From positions 5,444,467-5,508,466 of the forward strand of contig CM030360.1 of assembly GCA_017893485.1 (NCBI GenBank): DNA of 64,000 nt, in the 5' to 3' direction. The position numbers and the translations under genes were made by a program. The first letter of the stretch is position 1; each line of letters starts with the position of its first letter. Below the pieces are notes generated by a model. It had not been told where the DNA came from. It worked only from the letters and a program-made list of their open reading frames with translations, and did no database searches. This DNA is from Hemerocallis citrina (Eukaryota > Streptophyta > Magnoliopsida > Asparagales > Asphodelaceae). Below, piece by piece: positions 1 to 11,931 of this stretch.

Positions 1-84
1 TACCGTCAAGCTGCCAGACTCAGTATTCTCAAACTCAATCAGTCGTTTCGTTAATGTTGCTTCACATATATGTACAACTTTTAC
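1..84 (-). CDS. BRF1: BRF1-like exon 9, cut by the window edge
   Basis: After a GACCAG acceptor the frame encodes VKVVHICEATLTKRLIEF and continues in frame to base 1. This is the end of cyclin repeat 2. Further exons for the C-terminal half must lie to the left. Confidence 0.92.
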
Positions 85-3000
85 CTGGTCAAAAAGGAAG
101 TGCACATCGCAACAATTAATAAAGGATACTTTTCTATATACTACAAGCCATCAAAGACAATAAATAACATCACGAAGGAAGGAGAATAGTCGTAAGAAGA
201 ATATCTTTTACAAGGTAAAAACACTAAAAAATTCAAAATACTATCCAGAGACGAAATCAAATTAACAAAATGTCAATGATATGAAGATCTAGGAGGGGTC
301 ATGAATCTTATAAGTTACATTAAGAGGCGTCAAAAGGAAAACAACCTTCTTCTCACAAAAAGTAATATTTTACAAAATATGGTTTTTTAGAATTTGGTTT
401 CTTCCTTTCTAGTTCAAGACCAAAAACACAAGAAATTTCATAGACCATATGATTTGGAAAGTTCAAGTTTATAATATTTCTGAGTCAATAAAAACATAAG
501 GAATGATTTCTCTTAGGAGGCGTTTGGTACAAGGATTTTTTTTTTTGTTTCCTGGGAATCTTAACTTGGGAATTTAGTTTCCCATGTTTGGTATGCTAAT
601 TTTTAAATTCAAATTTCCAGGAAACTAACATTCCTAGGATTTTTTTTTTTGCCACAATTCCCACAAAAAATTTCCCATTGGTGGGGGGGGGGGGGGGGGG
701 GATTCTTAGATTCCCAAATGCTTGGGAAAATATTATTTCTTTAAAATTACAATTTTGCCTTTAAAATTAAAAAAAACCCTAAACTTGGCTCTTCATATTT
801 CTTCTTCTTTTTCCTCCCCAATAAACCCATCCCCTCTTTCTTCCCCAAAAATCCGAGCACCCAACTTGACAGCCGTCGATCAACTCGTCGCACCGTCGAT
901 CCCACTTGTCGCCGTCGATCCCCGAGCACCTTAACTCCAATCCCAAACAAACCCTGAAGCTAATGCGATTTGTGCAACTTTGGAAATTGTCGTCGTCATA
1001 GTGTTTACCTTTTGTTTATGATCATGTTTATGAGAGATCTATGTGTACATTCTATGCATTAGGTAGTGTGTCTGTGTTCTGCTTAGGAGAAACGTTGATT
1101 ATTTTCTAAGATGTTTGTACTCATCCCTTCTGGCTGTATGTTACTGTCAATAAAATGCTTTACACATTTTAGACAATGAGAAAGAAACATGAGTAAGAAA
1201 GCTTGAAGAGGTATAAGTATGTGTAGCACATTAGTCCAATCAGACGTCTTATTTCTCAACTGAAGCCCTTTTTTATCTTTTTTTTATTTTTTATAACAGG
1301 TAGATGGAGCCGACTTCCATTCTTAAAACTCCTTTAATACTCAAGTCAATATGTCCTTCAATAGATCAGATTGAAACAAGAAAGGATGACATACGTAGAT
1401 TACGGGGTTAGCACCCCTATATAGACTTATATTGTGTTATACTGAAATTAGCCACGTAATTTTCATGTCAAGTAGGCTTAAAGACTGCTAAGTTGTAACC
1501 GCCAAGTCAGATTTCCCGGATGGACTGTGACTTTGTATCTATACCAGATTCAAGGATATGGGTAATTGTCTTAATGACCAATTTACTCCTATAATCTTAT
1601 TTGAGGATGAGAGGGGTATTTTGGACAATAAGATTAAGATTCCCAGGAAATATGTAGCTCAACCAAATATAGGAAATTATGTTTCCAACTAACATTCTCA
1701 GAGATATTTAAGACCTACCAAACATGTTTTATGATTCCTAGGAATCATAAATCCTAGGATTTATGATTCCTGGAAACCAAAAAAAATCCTTGTACAAACG
1801 CCCTCTTAGGGATATTCGGTTAGTACAGATAGTTGAATGTTTTGTTTCTTTTCATCTAGCTCTTGCAATTGCACGAGCAACAATATCCCCAACCCCACCA
1901 ATTAACACACATCCCAATAGCACAAGTGAACCTAAAATTACAAGTGAACCTAAAATTTGAGTGCACCTATTAAAGCTTAGGTAAATAAAGCAAGAACATA
2001 AATAATGAACTAATTTCTGGTGAGGAAATTGGAAGATATTTCAAAATGTCTAATATTGGTTTTGTAAGTCACCTTCGACATGCACCAAGTTTTTGATGTA
2101 AACGAGCTTTCATAATGGAACCTAAATAAACAATGACTGTACAACAATGTGTTCTGTACCCAAAGAAAAGTGTTCTTGGAGAAATCTGAGTGACACTTAC
2201 TATATCTGATTTGGAATAGTTGAGTCCATGAGAAAGTACAGATATGTATAGCGCTGCACCGCATAAGCCACTAGGTTTTCTCCCTGTCTACAGTCCATTA
2301 GAAGTCAAGAATTACAAAAAAAACTCACAATAGAGCGTAGGATAACCTATTCAAAAGAATTTGTACTTGCCTGCATCCAATCTCGTTTCATGCTAGCTAC
2401 AATGTGCAGAGCAGTTCTAGAAACCGGTTCATTACTTCGTCCCAAAAGACCTACATGTAGAGATAAATTATTACTCTTCAAGGAATTATACAATTTCCTC
2501 AATAAGTATTAATGTAATGACAAGGACATAAATATGATATCAGAGCCACACGCATCTAATTCCCACCATGTGCATATTTAAAATGAATTGTGAAATAGTC
2601 TATTGCACACAATCCGAAACCATCAAAAGGGCACTCAGATGGCATGGATGTATGTATCCAATGATAAATACATTTATCTCAACAACGGTTACAACTTTGA
2701 CGTTGGTGATAGACATTTAGTAGTGTCCAATTATTACATCAATGTTTGAATTTTTGCATGTCATGCATCTACATTGTGGTCACTGGTCAAAGGGAGGAGC
2801 TCAACTGGATTTGCCCAAAGCTGATTATGTAAAAATAAAACAAAACCCATTCCATAAACAGGTTAGTATTGTGCAGTACTCAAATGGGTACAAGTCATTC
2901 AAATGTTCAATGACACTAAAGTTCATTTTTTACCTGATCAAGAAGTTAATGCAATTGTGCAGTAAACTTGAGATAGTTAAGTAGGTAATGAATATGGGTT

Positions 3001-6000
3001 CTCTGGAGGGTACCAACAGTTAGTTTTAAAAAAATAAGTCTCTAAGAGCATCCGCAGTCGTTTGCTAAATTTCCATATTATCCATATTATAGCAAAAAGT
3101 CCTCAACAGTCATTTGCTATTTATTCATATTTTGGCTAAATCGCTATAGAAGATTGCTATATTTGAGAGGCGATTTGAGAATATGCATATTATAGAGGAT
3201 GAAACTCTTGACTTCAAAAGTTCCGTCCCAATTATCGGACGGAACATGAAGTTTCCACCTCCGACGGAGCTTCAAATTGCATCCGATTGCAACATTGCTA
3301 TATCATAGCATTTCACCATTGCAGCAAACTCCACTTTGCTATATGTATAATATGCATTTTGCTATTTTTTAGCAATCACGACTGTGGATGCTCTAAGATA
3401 AGAGAATTTTACTTGGAAAAGAGGGGAATAACTTAGAAGACAACCACTGCCTCTTTAATAAATTGGATCTTATCAGGTAATTTAGGTCAATGTCATACTT
3501 AAACAGAGGCCGTCTGTCTAGTTAGATAGGTCAACTTATTTATCATCTAAGCCTATGGCAATTGGCAAGCAGGGTCGGCCATGGCCCAGGGCGGGCTGGG
3601 CGACCGCCTAGGGTCCAATTCAGATGAGGGGCACAAAAATTTGTAACTATAGTGGGTTTGTAACACTCTAATTAATTAATATTTGAACTAGAAATGCAAA
3701 AGGTCTCATAGCTTAGTTGGTTAGAGCAATTGTTTAGTAAGCAGGAGGTCTTGAGTTCGACTCTCAACAAGAGCAATTTTTCTTTTACTTTTTATATTCA
3801 TGTTTGCTAATTAATGGTTATTTCTTTTATTTTTTTTATTTTCTACCTTTTTAATTCTTGTTAGCCAATTAATGGTTCAATAAGTGTTCTTAGCTATTTA
3901 CTACAATCCGAAACAAGCTTTAATTAAATTAGTAGAAATTTCTGATGATTCTAAAGTGAGTTGGGATGCTGAGAAATTAGCATCACGTGAATTTTCAAGT
4001 TTTGATTCTATTTTAAGTTTGGTTATTTGGCATAAAATTTTGTACCACATAAACTTATTGAGTAAAAAATTGCAAACTAAAGATATGCTTTTTAATGTTG
4101 CAATTAAAATTTTGAAGGGTTGGTTTCATTTTTTGAAAAATATAGAGAAAATAGATTTACTTCTGCTATGATTGAAGCTAAAGAAATTGCATTTGAAATG
4201 AAAATTAAGCTCTTATTTCCTATAAAACGTAGGGTTTTTATAAAGACACATTTTGATGAGATTCCTAATGCGGATAGAGAACAATCTGCTCAAGAAAATT
4301 TTACAACGAATTATCTTCTAGGTGTAGTTGATATGGCTTTCTCAATTGAAGAGTAGATTTGAACAAATGCAAATTTTTGAATCTATATTTGGCTTCTTAT
4401 TTGGTAAATCACGGTTAGTTTCATTGGATGATCATGAAATAAAAATTTGTTAAATATAACTTGAAATTGCTTTGAAACATGGTGAGATGTCTGATATTGA
4501 TGCGAATTATTTACTTTCAGAATTACAAATATTGCAAAAAATGATACCAAGTGAAGCATATGAAACAGATAAACCACGACATTCCATTAAAATTATGGAG
4601 TTTGCAACAACAAAAATTGATATGTTTCCAAATATTTTGGTTGCTTATAAAATTTTATTGACTGTACATATGACTGACATCTGCGAAAAGAAGTTTTCAA
4701 AATTAAAATTATTAAAATTTTATTTTCGAACAACTATGACTCAAGATAAATTAAATGGATTAACAATTTTAAGTATTGACAATATTATGTTGAAAAATAT
4801 TGAGGTTGAACATATAATTGATGATTTTGCTTCAAAAAAAGCAAGAAAAAATCATTTTAGATGAGATTTGATTTGATTTGATTTGATTTGATTTGATTAT
4901 TTATTATTTATTTTTGTAGGTGCAAGAATTGCGGTCACTGTGCTTGATGGAAAATATAAAGTATTTGGTGTCATAAAGCAAAACAAAGTAATCTTTATTT
5001 TTCAGGGTATTGGTTTTATGTTCCCATGCTGTTATACACTTATATCATATTTATTAATATATATATATAAATACAGCCACGCCTATAAAGGCCATAATTT
5101 TATTTTTCGCCCCGGGCCTTGAATACCTCAAGGACCGACCTTGTTGGCAAGTGCCACTAGAGTCTAGTTGTCACCATGTTCCCTAGTGAGGGAGAGAGTG
5201 GGAGGTCGAATCCCTCTTGGATCATTTTCTTTTATGGGAAAAAGTGTGAAAAAAATAGGGGACAATCTCTAATACTATAATGTGAGTTGGGGTTGTGTAA
5301 TTTGTAGACAAATTGTAATTTGTAGACAATGAATCATCTAATCTCAACCATTCATTTTTAAGTGAGAATTATATTAACCGTTCGTTTACTCAACTGTTGT
5401 TAGTTACCATATTACCCTCAAAGTTCAAATTTATTTATGGCATAATTATTTACATAAGTGGCACTCATATAAAATAAAAATTGGTGCTACTGGGAGTAAT
5501 TTGTAAAGAGTATGTGATGAGTAAATGGAGGTCTCAAGTTCGATGCCATATTACGTCTTAGTATTTACTTTATAAAAAATATTTATTAGGACGTGCAAAC
5601 CACGTGCAAGCTCTTATGCAAAGGTGCGACAGCCTTGGAGATTACTAGTAATCTATATAATAAAACAAAACGAAAGCTATCAAGAGGCTCACCTTCAATC
5701 CCCTCAAAATCAAAGACCCAGATCTAACCTCACAAAACACATTTTTCCCCCGAAAATTTCAAACCCCAAAACCAAATTTTTCCCCCAAAACTAAAAAACT
5801 CATTACTTTATTACTATCTCTCTCCTCTCTTCACTTTTTCATATTTCTCTCTTTCTCTCTCTCTCATTCTTTCTTTATTTACTTAGAAATTTAGATCTTA
5901 AAGATTTCATGTTTGTAAATTTTCATAATTTTTATGTTTTTTTTATATTGCATATGTTATATTGAAAATTGCAAATATCTCTTCAACAGTTAAATTTCAC

Positions 6001-9000
6001 CATTTTCCACCCTTAAAGTTCTAAGAAGTTATATTTTACACCCCCATAACCCATTTATAATTATTTTTCAACATATACTAATGGAAACATGGACATTTAT
6101 TTACAACTAATTATTGTCATACTATTCAAACTTGAGCTACATAATTGTTGTTTTACTGTTTATAGGGCTTTTTGTGTATTGTAAAATTCCGAAGATGTGC
6201 CGTAGGCACGTGCCCATGGGCAAATCTAGTATATAATATATCAGGAGTGCATAAGCATCAGGTATGTATACTGAATAGCTCGAGTTAGAAGGCAATCTGT
6301 CTAGTTGGGCGAAGCGCAATACAATGAAATGCTGGAAAACATAAAAGAGAGTTTATATTTAACAAGTTATAGCCTTATAGGTATGGTGAAAAGGTATATG
6401 CAGCCTCTAAATCTTAATTCGAAATTGTAGAAGTTATTTTGAGGTGTGGTAGTTGAGAATGATTAGCTGAAAGACTAGTATGGAGTCCAGTCTCTTCCAA
6501 ATGAGTAGTGCAATCTCCAATTCAATTATTGGGGTAATTGAATCATGACAAAAGACTTGATCATAAAGCAACATTGCCCTACATGGGGACAGGTATTGAG
6601 CACTCAACATCTCTAAAATGTGTCTACTACTTGTCTTCTGCAAAATGGAACTTTAGCAAAAATGTACCAGCTGATTATCATGTCACAAGAACTCTCAAGG
6701 TTCAGTTGTTTATGTATTAATAGCCAACCGTCGAACCATACTAACTTAACCAAGCATAACCGTAACTGGCATGAAATTATAGAAACGAATGAGTTAGGGT
6801 TTCAGATGGTCGTTTACTTGCACAGCGGAATTTCGTGAGCGTTAAGCAATTTTATCTGTAATGTTATCCCTATTTTAGCTCAAAACTCAGACCTGACTCT
6901 CTTAAGTGCACATTAGAGGTGAATAAAAATCAAAGCAATGTAAATAGAGAGAATATCAAAAGAGGAAAATGGATGATAATGGTACTTACGGTCAGTGAAT
7001 CGATGAATGAAAAGACTAGGATCAATAGGTTTTTGATAAATTGGATGGTCTGCAAGGTTTAGCAATTTGCAGAGCTGCAAAAAAACAGCACCTAGCACAT
7101 AACTGAAACAAGTTCTCAGATAACTGTCTGCAAGAAACATTGCCATATATAGTGATCTAAACGAGAAAAGAGGAGGATTTGATTGCATACACGCTTATCA
7201 TCAATTGGTCTGAGAAGTCAATAAGCAGATATGGCCTTTTATTATAACTGCAAACAACATGAAAGATGTTAAGTTCCTTCTCCATTAAAATGTTTACCAA
7301 TATATATGCGTTATATTCAACAGAAATATTTGCATGTGCATAGTGCATGTCTTTCTTTATACCCATTTTTACACAAAAGATAACTGCATCGTTACTAAGC
7401 ATGGGAAAAAAAGCACATACAGTGCACGTGTTATAAATGTACAGTAAAAGATGTTTTTTTCACAAAAATAGACCAACTTAAAACATTCCTTTCAGAGTAA
7501 TAGTAGTACAGATGATTAACGAATGAAGCTTTGAAACCAGGCATCAAATGGCTAAAGACATGCTAGAAAACTTAGGGTATGACATGTATGCCCGTTGTCA
7601 TGTATAAGCACAAGGCATTTTAAAGCATATTAAGAAACATCACTTGTCAAAAAAATGTTGAACTGATTTGAATTATACAAAAATAAAAATTAAATTTAAA
7701 AAAAAAGATACAAAAATAAAAATTAAATTTAAAAAAAAAGAAAAAACATCACCTGCAGCCTTTTACTTTTTAGCTTTCTAAGCAAAACCATCCTAAAATC
7801 CTTGCTTTACCCATTCTATTCCACACACTAACCAAAATCCCTAGATTCCGGGCTTCGAAATGTTTAGCCACTATTGTCAAACTGACTAATTCAAGCTCAG
7901 GTATGAACTTATGGGATTGGATGCCCAACTGTTGCGAAGTAAGGCAGCTACAGAGACTTAGTTCCTGTGAGTGGCTGCAGAGTAAATGAATAAATCGCCA
8001 GGACACTGCGAGTTCGGAGGGATGCATGGTGATTCTTCCCAAATTAGCAACAAATTTTTTATCTCAATGATTTTTACGAAAGTATTTATTTCAGTTCTAA
8101 CTTTTGTGAACTAATCTCATGCATTCAGGCCTTTGAAATACAGATAAATCACGGATACAAACCATAAATTATGTGGTTAAGTGTTTTCCTTTTTGAGCAA
8201 CCATACTTTCTGACAATTAGGCGTGGCTATAACATTTATGTCTATCAAAAGAATCTGCCCACTGTTCTTAAACAAGTTTCCAGCAAAGTTTCATTTCTTA
8301 AGAAAAAGGACATGTATATATTTCAATCTTGATAACAGGATTAGGCAATCGATTTGACAAACAAAGAAATGCATTTTCTTTAATTCTATATACTAGTATT
8401 TAGCACGTGTGATGCACGTTTTAATAAATATATAGTTTTTAAAGTAATATAATATAGCACGTGTGAGGCACATATTATAAATATATATTTTTTAAAGTAA
8501 TATAAAGAGTATAATGGGAGAGTTGGAGTTGTACATGTGATGCACGTAAGTTGGTAGAATTAAAGTGTATAATGGGAGAGTTGGAGTTGCACGTGCAATG
8601 CATGTAAGGTGATAGATTGACACTAAGCCACTAAGGCCTTCTCCCATTATAATATTAGAGATTAGAGATTGGAGATTAGAGATTAGAGATATGGCAAGTT
8701 TTTTATTATTGAAAAATATAATGAAGGACTCTCACTAAGTTTAGTTAATAACAAGAATCTATGCAGGAAATTTAAATATCAATTCCAAAATCTTATGGAG
8801 GTTTAATTTCAGACTTAAACATCAAATCTTTTTCTAGTAAACTATTTTTGCGGTTTATAAGGCAAAAATGTTAAAACTATTATACTTGGTTTCTGAGTGT
8901 GATTTCTCTTAGAATGATGTAATTGTATATAATAGCAGTCATATAGCATGCAATAATGGTAATTATATTATTTGAAATCATTAATGTTCCAAAAATAATG

Positions 9001-11899
9001 TGAATGCAAATCACAATTTTTATAAATAATATAATAGGTCATGCCAAATTAGCTAAAATGAAACTGTTTGCTACTAAAAAACAATCTCTAATAGTTTCTA
9101 CCCATATATACAATGTGAATTTAAGGATAGAGAGAAACCAAACAGATCTACATTACATACCAGTAAAAACTAAATAGATGAAGACATAAAACAAAATGAT
9201 AGATAATGTGGGAAAAGAACCAGAAACAATAATTCTGTTGTATGTTTTTCAGACTATTTGTGTTCAAGGACTAAAAAGCAAGGCCAATTGATTCTTAACC
9301 ACCCCCCCCCCCCCCCCCCCCGGGGCAATTTTCAACCCCCCCAACCGATCGCTAAACTGGGCCCCATTCGGCAAAATTTTTGCCAAAGAGAAATGGAACT
9401 GCATTTATGCGGTTCCAGTTCTCAACCCGCAACTGTGGGCCCCATGGCTTTTTTTGCAAAAACCCCCTCCCCTCATTTGTGAAGGGAATTTAATGAAAAA
9501 GTATATTTATTTGTTTGTTTGATTTGTTCCTTTAAACTGCTTTTAAGATTTTTTTTATTTATAGACAATAATAAACAATAATTATACTATTGTTAATTTT
9601 TCAAACAAGATCTTTAATAAGAAACCAATATTGGATATCTTCCTGATTTGTTTTGAGTGTAAAAATTTATTAAACCTATTACCTCTTTCTTAGTAAATGT
9701 ATAGTCTCTTGAGAATTTAATTATTTGTATTATTTTTTTGCATTAAAAAAATTGTTTTGTGCAACAAAAAATACAAACAAAATATTTGAAACCCCAAAAT
9801 GGGGATTGGTTGAAGTACATAATGTGAAACCCCAAACCAAAATGACATATTCTAATGAATATGCCAAAATGGAACCCCAAAATGGGGATGGGGATGGGGA
9901 GCCATTGGGAATGCACTAACAGCATGATGGATGGCCAAAAGAAATAAGCTCCCTGTTACATTAGAAAGAATGCATCCCTGTTTCATCTATCCTTCCCAAT
10001 ATTTTAACCATAAAATTCAAAAGTCACATTTCAGTAAATATAGATATAAAATCGGTACAAAATACTAATTCATGTAAGAAAAGGCCGAGAATGTGACCGG
10101 GTACTTATTAGTACTAAGGAAAAGCCTTTCAGATATGATGTTTCAGGTTTGTAAGCAATAGTTACAGGAAATCATCAGCAATGCGTATTGTCAATTTTAA
10201 TAATTCTTACCGACAATTAATATAAAGGCAAGCAGCTGCAACTTGAGATATTCTGCGTCCCCTAGTGAAATTTTTGTCAACCGCTATCTAATAAACAAGG
10301 AAAATTTTGAGAATCAAATAACTTAGTTCATGAGTGCATAAACTAACAAAATAAAGAATTTAACCAACACAGCATACTTCATATTATCGTGTAGCCTCTG
10401 TTACTTTGTTCATGAGGGGATAAATTAACAAAATAAAGAATTTAACTAAACACAGCATACTTCATATAATCGTGTAGCCTCCGCAATTGTAGTTTGTCCA
10501 CCTCCCATCTGTAGCTGAGTTACAAGTCCTTGAATTTCCTCTCTCCCTTCAATAATATATGAAGTAGAAACAATATTCATAGATGAGAAGATTCATCTCT
10601 ATGTATCTATTTCAAGGAATATATACAATATACTGGACCCATGCCAAAAAGCAAATGAATACAGAGAAATCTAAGAAATCAAATGAAAAAACAAACAACC
10701 CAAGAAAGTAGAAAGTTACATGATGTATATGCAAGATGGTTGTCAAAACAAGTTTCCAATGCAAGAAATCTATGAATTTTGGTGAGAACTTGCAAGATAG
10801 CACGCTACATATATATACAACGGAAATATGGTGGTTTCGCACACATTTTTTATATCATACATAAAGGTTGGTTTCATATACATTTGGGAAAGGTTGACTT
10901 CACACCTCGTTAGGATATAATAGTACATATTATAAGTGCATAATATATTAAAATTATTATAGTTACATAGTAAATTTAAAATACTCAATTGTTTCAATTA
11001 ACTTTTTTTAATTATTAAAATATATTTATATATAATGTTTAATTAAAAAATATCCTATACCAAAAATTCGATACATCGACCAGATACTGCCGATTTTTCG
11101 ATACAGCCCCGATACCAATAATTTGGCAACCCAAAACCATTCCCGATACCGCGATTTTGAACCTTCATTATTACTTCTCAACCATCTTGACACAACATTG
11201 TAACCTATATTATATATATACATTAGCTACTAATTTTCAACTGTTCATCTAATTTGATAGAAAGTTGGAAATTCTCGATACCAGCCGATTTTTCGATACC
11301 AGCCCCGATACCAATAATTTGGCAACCCAAAACGATTCCCGATACCGAGATTTTGAACCTTCATTATTACTTCTCAACCATCTTGACACAACATTGTAAC
11401 CTATATTATATATATACATTAGCTACTAATTTTCAACTGTTCATCTAATTTGATAGAAAGTTGGAAATTCTCGATTCCTATCATATACGGTGGCAAATCA
11501 AAATATTGTGCAGTGTAGGTGGTCGCACACCCTTGGTTTCTGAATTTACTTCGAGATGTTGTATATAAGCTGCATATAAACCATTACATGAATTGAACCT
11601 AGCCTAAATGGTTGTTATGTTCTAATGTATTTTTAAGCCTAAGCCTACCCTGGTTCCATTCAAGAAACTTTTTCCATGTTTTCTTTCCCGACTTTTTTTC
11701 TCAGGCCCTTGTTTACATCACATTTAGTAAATTTCTTAGATAGTTTCCTTAAAAGTAATTTTAATAAAGGACTTAATTTATAGTTCCCCAAAAAAATTTA
11801 AAAATTCTTATAAATTTCATATGATTTAAACCTGATTTCTTTTGATGTAGTGTGTGAAGTTATCATGTTTGTGCAAATACATGGTTTTTCTTTCTTACC

Positions 11900-11931
<32 letters not shown>

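Larger units (their letters stand above)
85..2200 (-). other. BRF1-like intron 8
   Basis: A 2.1-kb GT-AG intron. Its middle is taken by the Harbinger element at 516-1805. The remaining AT-rich sequence on either side shows no coding signal or recognised repeat. Confidence 0.8.
3570..5143 (+). mobile_element. hAT element with decayed transposase and tRNA-like segment
   Basis: The ends CAGGGTCGGCC and GGACCGACCTTG are inverted, and the perfect 8-bp duplication TTGGCAAG flanks them (3562-3569, 5144-5151). This is diagnostic for hAT. The 1,574-bp body holds a tRNA-Thr-like sequence near the left end and the C-terminal part of a TTF-type hAT transposase in broken frames. It is an internally deleted, non-autonomous copy inside BRF1-like intron 6. 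Confidence 0.92.
2451..6989 (-). other. BRF1-like intron 6, expanded by insertions
   Basis: A 4.5-kb intron that contains a MITE, a hAT element and two small Helitron-like units, together about 2.9 kb. The rest (2451-3042, 3397-3561, 6230-6989) is AT-rich non-coding sequence in which I see nothing else. Confidence 0.8.
7248..10210 (-). other. BRF1-like intron 4
   Basis: A 3.0-kb intron. Recognised contents are a 33-bp tandem duplication (7676-7741), a small Helitron (8393-8661) and a region of odd G/C runs (about 9290-9910). The remainder is AT-rich and featureless to me. Confidence 0.75.

Noticed and set aside
5480..5545. A second tRNA-like B box (GGTCTCAAGTTCGATGCC)
   Set aside because: Only the B-box region is recognisable; no A box at proper spacing or cloverleaf could be drawn.
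6434..6838. Overlapping short frames on both strands as an extra BRF1 exon
   Set aside because: No BRF1 homology, and exons 6 and 7 already join in frame without it.
7770..8042. 90-codon minus-strand frame
   Set aside because: It lies in intron 4, lacks plausible splice sites and resembles no known protein.
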